Origin: an uncultured Bacteroidota bacterium
GTDB taxonomy: Bacteria; Bacteroidota; Bacteroidia; Chitinophagales; Saprospiraceae
Assembly: GCA_937872515.1 (NCBI GenBank)
Contig: CALMSX010000091.1
Location: 48,633 to 112,632 of the forward strand
Reading direction: 5' to 3'
Length of the DNA: 64,000 nucleotides
Made by a program: the position numbers and the translations under genes. The notes below the pieces were generated by a model, which was not told the DNA's origin, did no database searches, and saw only the letters and a list, made by a program, of their open reading frames with translations. Below are positions 45,716 through 54,726 of the stretch, in pieces (position 1 is the first letter of the stretch; every line of letters begins with the position of its first letter).

Positions 45716-46693
45716 CCCCGTCATCATTAGCCATTGAACTACCATGTCATCAGACCAATAAGCATCCGATTTGAGGCGGGCAAAACCGACATGACCCCCA
45801 TGTTTAGGAGCATAAAAATGGAAGTTGGGATTGCTGTGTGCTACCTCAAAAGGAAAGCAGGGAGGAGCTAAAAAAGAATCATCTAAGGCATTAATGAGAA
45901 GGGTTGGTACTTTGATATTATGAAGAAATTGAGCAGATGAAGATTGGGCATAATAATCTTCTGCATCTACAAAACCATGAAGCGGGGCCGTTACCTTATT
46001 ATCGAATTCGTAAAGGGTGGAGATTTTTTGAAATTTTTTATAATCAAGGATGTGAGGAAATTGTTTAGCCTTGGCAACAGCTTTTTTATTTAAGGTTTTC
46101 AGAAACTGTACAGCATAGGGTCTATTGGTCCAATGATTGAGGCGGACAGCGCTGCTTGATAAATGCGCGGGCACTGAAAGGGCTACACCGGTTTTGAATT
46201 CGCGGGGAACATCTGCGGTACCCAGGTATTTTAAGAGCATATTACCACCCAGGCTGTAGCCTACTGCGCTTACTACTTCGTATTTTTTACTCAATTCTGA
46301 TACAATAAATGCCAGGTCTTGGGTATAGCCGCTGTGGTAAAATCCAAGGGTTCGATTGAGTTCTCCACTGCAGCTTCGGTGGTTAACGGCACATATATCT
46401 ATTGGAACGCTGGAAAGTGCATTTGCCATTCCGAGAATGTATTGGGATGACGATGAACCTTCTAACCCATGTAATAATATTACAATAGACTTAGCCCCTT
46501 TTTTAACAAGGTCGATATCAAAAAAATCGCCATCCTTTGTTTCCCACCTTTCACGCTGGTACGTCGGACTTGGATTATTCCTCATAGCATAAGGATACAT
46601 GGTATTAAAATGTCTGTTGACAAAAAGAAATGCAGGCGAATAGGCTTCTATCCTGAATCCGTTGTCAAGAGTTGTACCCGGGGTAAGGACCAT
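45701..46693 (-). CDS. YheT-family alpha/beta hydrolase
   Basis: 330 residues. FLFVNRHFNTMYPYAMR and YQRERWETKDGDFFDID are typical of the YheT/EMB8 family, followed by LLHGLEGSSSS and nucleophile Ser147 in GYSLGGN, with APKHGGHVGF supplying the catalytic His. It is a carboxylesterase-type enzyme of unknown substrate. The final residues (GAITN) and stop lie within the minisatellite, so the natural C-terminus may have been altered by repeat growth. The active site is well upstream and unaffected. Confidence 0.88.
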   Translation of the reverse strand: MVLTPGTTLDNGFRIEAYSPAFLFVNRHFNTMYPYAMRNNPSPTYQRERWETKDGDFFDIDLVKKGAKSIVILLHGLEGSSSSQYILGMANALSSVPIDICAVNHRSCSGELNRTLGFYHSGYTQDLAFIVSELSKKYEVVSAVGYSLGGNMLLKYLGTADVPREFKTGVALSVPAHLSSSAVRLNHWTNRPYAVQFLKTLNKKAVAKAKQFPHILDYKKFQKISTLYEFDNKVTAPLHGFVDAEDYYAQSSSAQFLHNIKVPTLLINALDDSFLAPPCFPFEVAHSNPNFHFYAPKHGGHVGFARLKSDAYWSDDMVVQWLMMTGAITN

Positions 46694-46702
46694 ATTCTAC
46701 AA

Positions 46703-48481
46703 TCAGTCTACAGAAGCTGATTTAAAGATGCGATTCCAGTTAATGCCTTTGGCCATAGAACCTTCTTTGGTAGAAAACCAGATAAAGAGTGGTTTTCCAA
46801 CAATGTGGTCTTCAGGCACAAAACCCCACATCCTGCTATCTTCCGAGTTGTGGCGGTTGTCTCCCATCGCCCAGTAATAGTTTTGCTTGAAGGTATAGGT
46901 AGTTGTGGCCTTGCCATTGATTACAATCTGTCCGTTTTTCACTTCCAGCTGGTTATTTTCATAAACACCAATGATGCGTTTGTAAAGATTAATATTTGAG
47001 GTATCAATGGTAATGGTCACTCCTGCTTTGGGTATCCATATAGGACCATAATTATCTACTGACCAATTGTAGTGTTTTTTATCAAACGGGAAAAGTCGGT
47101 CACCGTTGTTTTCGTTGCTCATAAATGATACGGCAACTGCTTTGTCATAAGCTTTCAATTTTTCTATTTGATCCGCGTTGAGGGTAAACACATACATAGC
47201 CCCCACTTTGTTGCGAAGATTGGTAGTCTCCAAGGTTTGCACAAGTGCATTGACGTTGGTAACATTGAGGATCCTGTAGGCTTTATCTGGAGCGCTGGTT
47301 TCCGGTTGATTTTCCAAATATTCAAATGTCACACCAGGTGCTGCTTTTTGCAGGGTAGATAATTGAATTGAATCCAGATAGATGACCTCAAAGCTGGCGA
47401 TGTCTTCCTGCGAGATGCCCCAATCTGTAAATTTTTTAGGGTTAACACTAAAGTTTGGAGAAGTGCGCACAAAATACCTGTATTGGATATTGGTTGGATT
47501 CTTTACGGCTTTGCCATTAAGATAGATTTGTCGGTTTTTGACCTGAAGGGTATCACCGGCAACCGCAACGCATCTTTTGATGTAATGATCTTTTTTATCA
47601 ACGGGTCTTACCCTGAGATCTCCGTCTCTTACTTTTTTAGCCAGTTCAACGTCACCAGCAGCAATGGCATCCTGCACCTGACCGATAAAATACGAACGGG
47701 AAGACGTAATGTAAACACTGTCGCCTACTGGCCAGTTAAAGACAATTGGTTTGCCAGCTTCTATTTTTTCAAGGGCCGGCAATCTGTGGTAGTTAAGACT
47801 TGGTTTTTTGATATAGGATTCAGAGCCAAGAACCGGAATGGTGTTGTGCAACAAAGGGAACATGGCTATAGTCATTGGCGTGCGAATGCCATAATGGGCT
47901 TTTGACACAAAGAGGTAGTCACCTACATTCAAACTTCCTTCCATTGATGAGGTAGGGATGACATAGGCTTCGATCAAAAACATCCTGATAAAGGCAGCAG
48001 CAAAAACTGCAAAAACGATGGATTCAACCCATTCTCGTAAAGCTGATTTTTGATAAGGATTCTGCTTCAGCAGGTTATTGAGTTGATAGGTATCACCCGA
48101 TTTTTTCGCTTCCGCCAGCTTGTGGTGAAAGTCGGCCTCTTGCATCAAAACAGGGCCTTTATAGCTTGCATTTTTATCATTGGCAATCCAGAAAAACATA
48201 GCAGGTGCGTAAATCACAGAAAGGGCGCTGTCTAAAAAAGAAGTTCTTCCAAATGATCTGGCCAAGTCTACAGCCATACCCACAAAAGTGAAAATATTCA
48301 CAATCGGAAATAGCAACCAAAGGGCGGTTATGGGCTTCTTTCCAATGATTTTACACCACTCATAAAAATTCACCCCCGGAATCAGGCCCTTTATCGCCTG
48401 AACATTGGCTTTTGGAAAAAGCAAGTACAGGCTAATGCTCAATAAAACATAGGAGATCACCAAAAAATATAGTAAAAACAC
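46703..48481 (-). CDS. lepB: Signal peptidase I
   Basis: 592 residues, GTG start. Several N-terminal hydrophobic segments (about 1-20, 50-75 and 150-170) precede the S26 domain. Catalytic Ser179 in IPTSSMEG and Lys302 in HYIKRCVAVAGD are present, and MGDNRHNSEDSRMWGFVP is the conserved box D/E. The long insertion between the two halves of the catalytic region is common in Bacteroidota. It removes signal peptides from exported proteins and is essential. Nine bp upstream of the YheT-like gene in transcription order, so the two may form an operon. Confidence 0.92.
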   Translation of the reverse strand: MFLLYFLVISYVLLSISLYLLFPKANVQAIKGLIPGVNFYEWCKIIGKKPITALWLLFPIVNIFTFVGMAVDLARSFGRTSFLDSALSVIYAPAMFFWIANDKNASYKGPVLMQEADFHHKLAEAKKSGDTYQLNNLLKQNPYQKSALREWVESIVFAVFAAAFIRMFLIEAYVIPTSSMEGSLNVGDYLFVSKAHYGIRTPMTIAMFPLLHNTIPVLGSESYIKKPSLNYHRLPALEKIEAGKPIVFNWPVGDSVYITSSRSYFIGQVQDAIAAGDVELAKKVRDGDLRVRPVDKKDHYIKRCVAVAGDTLQVKNRQIYLNGKAVKNPTNIQYRYFVRTSPNFSVNPKKFTDWGISQEDIASFEVIYLDSIQLSTLQKAAPGVTFEYLENQPETSAPDKAYRILNVTNVNALVQTLETTNLRNKVGAMYVFTLNADQIEKLKAYDKAVAVSFMSNENNGDRLFPFDKKHYNWSVDNYGPIWIPKAGVTITIDTSNINLYKRIIGVYENNQLEVKNGQIVINGKATTTYTFKQNYYWAMGDNRHNSEDSRMWGFVPEDHIVGKPLFIWFSTKEGSMAKGINWNRIFKSASVD

Positions 48482-48503
48482 GACAGTGAAGTTTGATTGG
48501 GTG

Positions 48504-48511
48504 CAAAGATA
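48504..48511 (-). promoter_or_regulatory. Putative -7 box (TATCTTTG, minus strand)
   Basis: Exact TAnnTTTG ending 22 bases before the lepB GTG. -33 is not clear. Confidence 0.42.
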
Positions 48512-48709
48512 CGTTTGTTCCCTGAAAATCGGACTTTAATTCCGATGAAGGCCCCTGTTTTGGCGATTAATAAATGAAATTAACGCTTTTTAACAAAAGT
48601 ATAAAAAAATACGTATTATATATATTATCAATATATAAATAACTCGCTATAAGCTAACAATCTATTTTTTTCTTATTACAATGCAAAACAAGGTTGTTCT
48701 TTAAGTCAA

Positions 48710-49795
48710 TTAGTTGCCTGGTTGCGTACTGCCCTGGTTGAGAAGATTACCAACCAAAGTGCCCGTTCCTTTATAAATGCCCGTATTGGTTACACTGGTA
48801 GGCAGCTGTATGGTGCCGCGATTGTTGAGGGTGCCGTTATTGCTAATACTGCCACTACCTGTAAAATTCATAGTGTTGTTCCACCAAGTTAAAGTTTTGC
48901 CCAAGGGTATGTCTAATAAACCGGTTAGGTTAAGGGTGAAGCCCCCTGATTTAAGTATGACAGAATTGGTTATGGTGATTGCGGCAACGTTATTATCCTG
49001 AAGCAACTGAATGGTATCACCTGGAGTGGCTGCATCGATCGCGTCTTGAAGGGTGGCATAGGTCTGCGCATTCATTTGATTTACAGCTGCCTCTTGATTA
49101 CATACCCTAATATCATCCCATCCACCAATGGCAGAAGTCCCAAAGTTATATATGTGAATACGATCCATATCAGGTATGTTGCCTCTAAATGGGAAGCTCG
49201 TGTAATGTAAAACCCCGTCAATGTATATATCAAATGTGTGGCTGGTATAGTTGACGTTTTTCAACTCTACCAGATGCCAGGAGCCAACAGTAATTGCGTA
49301 ATCATAGGTAGTGACATTAGCAACAAACCTAAGGACCTGTGAATTTGTGATGTAACAGAACACAATACAATTGGTAGCAGTAATACTACTATTGCCAATA
49401 ACTACATAGCCACCGGCTTGGGCTGCTGTTTCGTTTTTGGTTCTCCATGAAAAGTAGTCAGGTTGCTGAACAGAAGGTAATATGGTTGCAAGGCCTTGCA
49501 AATGGGTGTTATTTCCTCCAACTGCTCCCAGATAGTATTGACCAACCGGTGCTCCGGTGTTTTGAACCGTAAATGTGATGGGAGCAGTGCCCTGTGTCCA
49601 GGTTGGAGTGAAACTTCCAGATTCCCAACCTTCATAAAAGGGTGTGCAGCCCATCATTCTATTGGCATTTACTGTGTTGGAGGTATTTCTGACTTCCTCC
49701 CCGGAAACTAAAAAGCCATCTTCATTGTAAACCGCATTTTGGCCCCAACTTATTAAAGAAATTGATAAAAACACCACAATAACTAAGATTCTCAT
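48710..49795 (-). CDS. Secreted LamG-like protein, apparently without its C-terminal part
   Basis: 361 residues. Signal peptide (about 1-19), a concanavalin-like beta-sandwich (about 55-235, with HTFDIYIDGVLHY and GWDDIRV), then a parallel beta-helix-like tail of short GTLNNRGTIQLPTSVTNTG-type repeats. Such tails usually continue and end in a T9SS sorting domain. Here the protein stops at QGSTQPGN, with no CTD. Either the gene is truncated, or it is a CTD-less remnant. Substrate unknown. I see no CTD-like sequence in frame in the 228 bp beyond. Confidence 0.75.
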   Translation of the reverse strand: MRILVIVVFLSISLISWGQNAVYNEDGFLVSGEEVRNTSNTVNANRMMGCTPFYEGWESGSFTPTWTQGTAPITFTVQNTGAPVGQYYLGAVGGNNTHLQGLATILPSVQQPDYFSWRTKNETAAQAGGYVVIGNSSITATNCIVFCYITNSQVLRFVANVTTYDYAITVGSWHLVELKNVNYTSHTFDIYIDGVLHYTSFPFRGNIPDMDRIHIYNFGTSAIGGWDDIRVCNQEAAVNQMNAQTYATLQDAIDAATPGDTIQLLQDNNVAAITITNSVILKSGGFTLNLTGLLDIPLGKTLTWWNNTMNFTGSGSISNNGTLNNRGTIQLPTSVTNTGIYKGTGTLVGNLLNQGSTQPGN

Positions 49796-49817
49796 TGATT
49801 ACATATTAATATTAAGT

Positions 49818-49825
49818 CAAATATA
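49818..49825 (-). promoter_or_regulatory. Putative -7 box (TATATTTG, minus strand)
   Basis: Exact TAnnTTTG ending 22 bases before the ATG of the LamG-like gene, in an AT-rich region. Confidence 0.42.
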
Positions 49826-50053
49826 TGTTTTTATTGGCTTCATCATTCATTTATTATTAAGCAATTTGAATATTCTCTTACAAGTTAAATAAATATTTAA
49901 TATATATCTAAATGATTTATAATATTATATGTCATTAAACATCTATAAACGTCAATATGCATTTAAATTACGCTTAACACCTCCTGGTTTCCACATCTTT
50001 GCCTTATCGATCGATGACGACATCATTTTTTTTAACTCACAAAATTTTACGTT

Positions 50054-50419
50054 ATGAACACACTGAAGAACGCAGTACAATTGATCGGTAACCTTGGAAG
50101 GGATGTTGAGGTTACTGAATTTTCCTCCGGCAACAAAAAAGCCACGTTTTCACTTGCCACCACCGAAAGTTACAAAAACAACAAAGGTGAATTGGTAAAA
50201 AATACGCATTGGCACAATATCATTGCCTGGGGTAAAAATGCAGAACTGATGGCCAAGTCGCTAGCAAAAGGAAGCAAGGTAGCCGTCAATGGCATGCTGA
50301 GCTACCGAAGCTTTGAGGACAAAGCAGGACAAGCCCGACAAATTACCGAAATCGTTGTCAGCGAATTTATGAAAATCGGAGACAGCCAAAAAGGTGTTCA
50401 GGAAGTCAAGCCGTTTTAA
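50054..50419 (+). CDS. ssb: Single-stranded DNA-binding protein, short form
   Basis: 121 residues. OB fold begins MNTLKNAVQLIGNLGRDVEV, with HWHNIIAWGKNAELMAKSL and GMLSYRSFEDKAGQARQITEIV. There is no Gly/Pro-rich linker and the acidic tip (DDDIPF type) that recruits partner proteins is missing; it ends EVKPF. Bacteroidota commonly have several SSBs, and this is likely an accessory one. It lies just before recQ but a terminator and an array intervene. Confidence 0.9.
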   Translation: MNTLKNAVQLIGNLGRDVEVTEFSSGNKKATFSLATTESYKNNKGELVKNTHWHNIIAWGKNAELMAKSLAKGSKVAVNGMLSYRSFEDKAGQARQITEIVVSEFMKIGDSQKGVQEVKPF

Positions 50420-50427
50420 GGCAAATC

Positions 50428-50464
50428 GTCGGGTCGATTCCTCTGGGAGTCGCCCGACTTTTTT
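50428..50464 (+). terminator. Rho-independent terminator of ssb
   Basis: GTCGGG / CCCGAC and CGATTCC / GGGAGTCG pair as one 13-bp stem with a single bulged T and TCTG loop, followed by TTTTTT. Confidence 0.93.
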
Positions 50465-50476
50465 AAGGTGTAAAGC

Positions 50477-50632
50477 TTATCTCGTTGGCAGCATGGAGGA
50501 AGGTAGCTGGTATCGTTGGTAGCAAGAAAGAGGGAGGCATTTCTTGTTGGCAGTAAGAACGAGGGGGGCATTTCTCGTTGGTAGCATGAAGGAGGGTGGC
50601 ATTTCTTTTGGCAGGAAGAATATGAGTGACTT
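50477..50632. repeat. Degenerate 31-bp tandem array (five units)
   Basis: The anchor CGTTGG or TGTTGG/TTTTGG recurs at 50483, 50514, 50545, 50576 and about 50607, exactly 31 bp apart. Units look like CTCGTTGGTAGCATGAAGGA plus a G-rich end and GGCATTT. Together with the ssb terminator and the recQ promoter it fills the about 375-bp ssb-recQ gap; I see no gene there. Confidence 0.85.
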
Positions 50633-50748
50633 GTCCCGTAATGCAGCAAGGTGAAGCGCAGCATGTTACAGTGTGCAGTGGGGAGATGTGTGGGGACCCC
50701 TTTACATTTTGCCTGTCAAGCGTCCAGGAATTGAGCATGACATTAACC

Positions 50749-50778
50749 TTTTGACCTGAAAAAATAAGACTACTTTTG
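50749..50778 (+). promoter_or_regulatory. Putative promoter of recQ (TTTTG-N17-TACTTTTG)
   Basis: TTTTG 50749-50753 and exact TACTTTTG 50771-50778. The -7 box overlaps the upstream GTG at 50778, favouring a start at GTG 50796. Confidence 0.55.
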
Positions 50779-50795
50779 TGATTCGAAAATTGACC

Positions 50796-52589
50796 GTGGA
50801 TATTCAATCAATATTAAAAACCTATTTCGGATATGACAGCTTCAGGCCCATGCAGGAAGAGGTCATCCAATGGCTGTTGTCCGGCAATGACAGTCTGGTG
50901 ATCATGCCTACCGGGGGTGGTAAGTCGGTTTGCTTCCAGGTGCCTGCTTTGTACTTACCCAATATGTCGATTGTTGTTTCTCCACTCATTGCACTGATGA
51001 AAGACCAGGTAATGGCTTTAAAGGCATTGGGCATTACGGCTGCGGCATACAACAGCCACATGAATACGGATGAGCTAAGACAAATTGAAGGAGACGCCAT
51101 AGATGGCAAAATCAAACTCTTGTACGTTTCGCCCGAGCGCCTCAACAATGAGCATTTTCACAGTTTTTTGTCAAGGCTCAAGATTGATTTTTTTGCCATT
51201 GATGAAGCCCACTGCGTATCCATGTGGGGCAATGATTTCAGACCCGATTATTTATTGGTTTCCAAACTCAGGGACCGGTATCCAACTACTCCTTTCATTG
51301 CGTTAACGGCAACGGCAGATACCGCAACACAGGCGGATATTTGTAAGCAGCTCCAGTTAAAATCAAGCAAAACCTTTGTCAGTAGTTTTGAACGAAAAAA
51401 TATTAAAATTTCTGCCCAGGGCAATCAACAAAGGATGGATACAATCCTCAACCTTTTGAAAAAACATAAAAACGAAAGCAGCATCATTTATTGTACGAGT
51501 CGCAAAACGTGTGAAAAGGTGGCTGCGTCATTGCAAGAAAAAGGAATAAAGGCTGGTTTTTACCACGCGGGTGTGTCCGCTGACGAAAGAGACAGGGTAC
51601 AGGAAGCTTTTGTTAGAGATGAAATCCCCGTCATCTGTGCAACCATTGCCTTTGGAATGGGCATCGACAAGAGCAATATTCGTCGGGTAATTCATTACAA
51701 CATGCCTAAAAACCTGGAAGGTTATTATCAGGAGATTGGTCGCGCGGGTAGAGATGGATTGCCATCAGAGGCCATTCTTTTTTATGGCTTTGCCGATTTA
51801 GAGATCCAAAAAGAGTTTATAGCCAATGGAGATGGTAGTGATGCTTACAAAGATGTTCAGAATGCAAAGCTGGACAGGATGTGGGAGTTTTCATCAACGG
51901 GCAACTGCCGAACCAACCTCATCCTCAACTACTTTGGAGAGTACCGCAGTCAGGGATGTGGTCATTGTGACAACTGCCTGAAACCAAGGGCTAAATTTGA
52001 TGGCACCCAGATCGCACAAATGGCACTCTCCGCCATCATCCGGTGCAACGAACAAATACCCATATCCACCACCATTGATATTTTAAGAGGAGCCCATAAA
52101 AAAGAGTTGATAGAAAAACAATATGACAAGATCAAAACCTTTGGTGTAGGTCGCCACCATTCTGCCTTCGAGTGGAAAGGTTATATTACCCAACTCATCA
52201 ATCAGGGCTTAATAGCCATCGACTTTACAGCCCACAATCGACTCACCACTACCCCATTATCTGCAACTGTTCTACAAGGAAACATCAAAATAGAATTGCA
52301 CAAGGAGGTATTTGTTGATCGCACAGAAATACCCAATCCTGTTAAAATTAAACCTACCTATACCTACGACGATCCCGATCCGGATTTGCTCAATAAACTT
52401 AAGACCTGGAGATTGCACAAAGCCCGTGAAAGTAAGATGCCACCATACATCATCCTGCACGACAGCACCCTGGAAGCCATAGCAACTGCACGACCTATGA
52501 CCATGGACGAATTGGCCACGCTGCCTGGCATAGGGGAACACAAGCTTAAAAAATACGGCGATGAAATTTTGGATGTGGTGATTTTATAG
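50796..52589 (+). CDS. recQ: ATP-dependent DNA helicase RecQ
   Basis: About 597 residues from GTG 50796 (603 from GTG 50778). Motif 0 is FGYDSFRPMQEEVIQ. Walker A MPTGGGKSVCFQVPA, Walker B DEAHCVSMWGNDFRPDY (Gln/His of the usual SQWGHDFR replaced), IAFGMGIDKSNIR and QEIGRAGRDGLPSEA follow. RQC zinc ligands lie around GNCRTNLILNYFGEYRSQGC and CDNC, and an HRDC domain (about 515-597, ATLPGIGEHKLKKYG) ends the protein. 3'-5' helicase for recombination and fork repair. Preceded by a 31-bp repeat array. Confidence 0.92.
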   Translation: MDIQSILKTYFGYDSFRPMQEEVIQWLLSGNDSLVIMPTGGGKSVCFQVPALYLPNMSIVVSPLIALMKDQVMALKALGITAAAYNSHMNTDELRQIEGDAIDGKIKLLYVSPERLNNEHFHSFLSRLKIDFFAIDEAHCVSMWGNDFRPDYLLVSKLRDRYPTTPFIALTATADTATQADICKQLQLKSSKTFVSSFERKNIKISAQGNQQRMDTILNLLKKHKNESSIIYCTSRKTCEKVAASLQEKGIKAGFYHAGVSADERDRVQEAFVRDEIPVICATIAFGMGIDKSNIRRVIHYNMPKNLEGYYQEIGRAGRDGLPSEAILFYGFADLEIQKEFIANGDGSDAYKDVQNAKLDRMWEFSSTGNCRTNLILNYFGEYRSQGCGHCDNCLKPRAKFDGTQIAQMALSAIIRCNEQIPISTTIDILRGAHKKELIEKQYDKIKTFGVGRHHSAFEWKGYITQLINQGLIAIDFTAHNRLTTTPLSATVLQGNIKIELHKEVFVDRTEIPNPVKIKPTYTYDDPDPDLLNKLKTWRLHKARESKMPPYIILHDSTLEAIATARPMTMDELATLPGIGEHKLKKYGDEILDVVIL

Positions 52590-52855
52590 GCAAACCATGT
52601 GGGGGTTTCAAAAGTAACAAATAAAAAGCCATACATAATTTTGAAACACCCATAAAAAGAGGGCTATATCCAAATTTTATTCTGGACTAAACAAGTATAA
52701 CTTAAAAATTAAATTTGGCGTCCCAATCTTGCTACCACCGTGTAAAATTATCTCTGTCGGCGCCACTGCCTCTTTGGATAAAAGAGGTCGAAAAAATAAA
52801 GTTGAGGCTAACAGAATTGGATAAATACCTCATCTTTGCCGCCTAAAGTAAATTT

Positions 52856-53422
52856 GTGACAACGCACCCAACAAAGAGACAGGAACAGGCAAAAATATTA
52901 AGGCTTTTTCGCAAAATCCACCGATGGCTGGGTGCCAGTTTGTTTTTAGTATTTTTGCTTATTGCCATTACGGGGCTGCTTTTGGGTTGGAAAAAAAACA
53001 GTGGCGGCTTCTTGTTGGCTCCCACCCAAAAAGGATCTTCAACTGATCTCAAAGACTGGCTTCCAATGGATTCCTTGTATCAACTTGCCTGTCAAGGATT
53101 AAAGGAAAGAACCTCCCCTCAGGTTTCGCTTGAACTCGACCGGATTGATGTCAGGAAAGACAAGGGAATTGCCAAGTTTGTTTTTTCAGATGGCTATCTG
53201 GGCATTCAAATAGATGGGGCAACCGGCAAAATCCTCATGTTGGAAAGAAGAAATGCAGACCTCATCGAAAACATCCATGATGGTTCTATCGTAGATAAAT
53301 TCCTGGGATGGAAAAGCGGTTTGTTTAAACTCATTTTCACGTCCCTTGCAGGACTCGCCCTACTTGGGTTTACCATTACCGGTTTCTGGCTGTGGTACGG
53401 ACCGAAGTTGATGAAAAAATGA
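52856..53422 (+). CDS. PepSY-associated TM protein
   Basis: 188 residues, GTG start (the only start in frame after an in-frame TAA). A basic cytosolic lead with FRKIHRWLGASLFLVFLLIAITGLLLGW gives the first helix. A periplasmic PepSY-like domain (about 70-145) and a second helix (FTITGFWLWYGPK) follow. PepSY_TM family proteins have one or more such units and link to iron reduction or peptidase inhibition. Function here is unknown. The map gene starts 31 bp downstream. Confidence 0.82.
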   Translation: MTTHPTKRQEQAKILRLFRKIHRWLGASLFLVFLLIAITGLLLGWKKNSGGFLLAPTQKGSSTDLKDWLPMDSLYQLACQGLKERTSPQVSLELDRIDVRKDKGIAKFVFSDGYLGIQIDGATGKILMLERRNADLIENIHDGSIVDKFLGWKSGLFKLIFTSLAGLALLGFTITGFWLWYGPKLMKK

Positions 53423-53452
53423 ACCATTGCCTGGTCCTCTTGTTTTTGAAAT

Positions 53453-54223
53453 ATGTTAGTAAATAAGGATTCTGATTTAAAGGGAATGAGACAAATCTCA
53501 GAGATCGTTGCTCAGACTCTTAAGGCCATGTGTGCCTATGCTGCGCCCGGCATGAGCACCAAAGAATTAGACAATTATGGTGCCGATCTTTTGAAAAGTT
53601 TAGGTGCCCGATCAGCACCTATTGTGATGTATAAGTTTCCCGGCACAAGTTGTATCAGCGTTAATAAGGTAATTTGCCACGGTGTACCCTCCGATAAAAT
53701 TATCTTACAAGAAGGAGATCTTATTAATATTGATGTATCAGCGGAATTTGGTGGGTATTATGGCGACAATGGTTCTTCATTTGTGCTTGGTAAAGATATT
53801 CACGGACACCAGGCTATAGTCAACGCATCAGTTGATATCCTCAATGAGGCCATCAGTAAAATTTCAGATGGGGTAAAAATTAACGAAATAGGTGGTTTGA
53901 TAGAAAAGCGCGCCAAAGACAAAGGGTATAAGGTCATCAAAAACCTGACGGGTCATGGCATTGGACGCAAGTTGCATGAGGCCCCAGGCGAAATACCTAA
54001 TTACAAAGATCCTTGGAACAATGGAAAATTTAAAGAACACATGGCTGTGGCCATTGAAACCTTTATCACAACCCAATCCAACTATGCCATTACAACCAAG
54101 GATGGCTGGACCATGATAGGCAACAAGGGCGGGTTTATGGCACAGCACGAGCACACTGTGGTCGTAACAAAAACACAACCGTTAATATTGACCCAAAACA
54201 ATGGTATTCCGACGACCATTTGA
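53453..54223 (+). CDS. map: Methionine aminopeptidase, type I
   Basis: 256 residues. Metal ligands by alignment: Asp94 (INIDVSAEF), Asp105 (YYGDNGSSF), His168 (LTGHGIGRKLHE), Glu202 (AIETFI) and Glu233 (QHEHTVVV); His76 (VICHGVP) is the substrate His. It removes initiator Met. The GDNGSSF loop differs from the usual GDTSRTF but keeps the Asp. Not in the ribosomal-protein operon, so possibly a second map. Confidence 0.93.
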   Translation: MLVNKDSDLKGMRQISEIVAQTLKAMCAYAAPGMSTKELDNYGADLLKSLGARSAPIVMYKFPGTSCISVNKVICHGVPSDKIILQEGDLINIDVSAEFGGYYGDNGSSFVLGKDIHGHQAIVNASVDILNEAISKISDGVKINEIGGLIEKRAKDKGYKVIKNLTGHGIGRKLHEAPGEIPNYKDPWNNGKFKEHMAVAIETFITTQSNYAITTKDGWTMIGNKGGFMAQHEHTVVVTKTQPLILTQNNGIPTTI

Positions 54224-54325
54224 TAAAGAATAAATCAAAATTTCACTTCTGAACTTTGCTACATTGTGACCTTACGCAAAGATTAAAATTGCAGACTTCT
54301 CCCTATATTTACTCGAAAATAGTCC

Positions 54326-54637
54326 ATGCCCCAAAAGACAGCTACACAAAGAACCTGCGACAAAGGCCATGTTTATTACAAATCAAGTAATTGCCCTGTG
54401 TGTCCAGTTTGTGAGGCAAATAAACCCATCACCTATACCCTATGGCTTGGACTTAGTGCACCTGCCAGGAGAGCGTTGGCATCAAAAGGCATCACCAATG
54501 TCAATGTACTTTCCCAATACAGCGAAGAAGAAATTTTAGCATTGCATGGAATGGGCAAATCATCCATTCCCTTGTTAAAAAAGGCCCTCGAAATTGCAGG
54601 TAAAGATTTTAACAAAAAGAGTGGGCCAACTAAATAA
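54326..54637 (+). CDS. Zinc-ribbon protein with RNA polymerase alpha-CTD-like domain
   Basis: 103 residues. The N-terminal Cys-rich segment (TCDKGHVYYKSSNCPVCPVCE) has Cys residues placed for one metal site. The rest (about 40-95) is a helix-hairpin-helix fold like the alpha-subunit CTD: LSAPARRALASKGITNVNVL and EEILALHGMGKSSIPLLKKAL. Known as an alpha-CTD-domain protein in Bacteroidota. It may bind DNA or compete with the polymerase alpha tail; this is inference. Confidence 0.8.
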   Translation: MPQKTATQRTCDKGHVYYKSSNCPVCPVCEANKPITYTLWLGLSAPARRALASKGITNVNVLSQYSEEEILALHGMGKSSIPLLKKALEIAGKDFNKKSGPTK

Positions 54638-54726
54638 ACTCACAAAAAACTGTTAACATGGGTTCGGGATGAAGTGTGTTACATTCCGATTGTTACTTTA
54701 GCAACACAAAACTTTAAACCCATATC

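Noticed and set aside
50463..50807. Minus-strand frame over the 31-bp array
   Set aside because: A repeat-derived peptide without start support; it overlaps the ssb terminator and the recQ promoter.
52605..52647. Inverted repeat GTTTCAAAA / TTTTGAAAC after recQ
   Set aside because: 9-bp AT-rich stem with a 25-base loop and no T-run; not convincing as a terminator.
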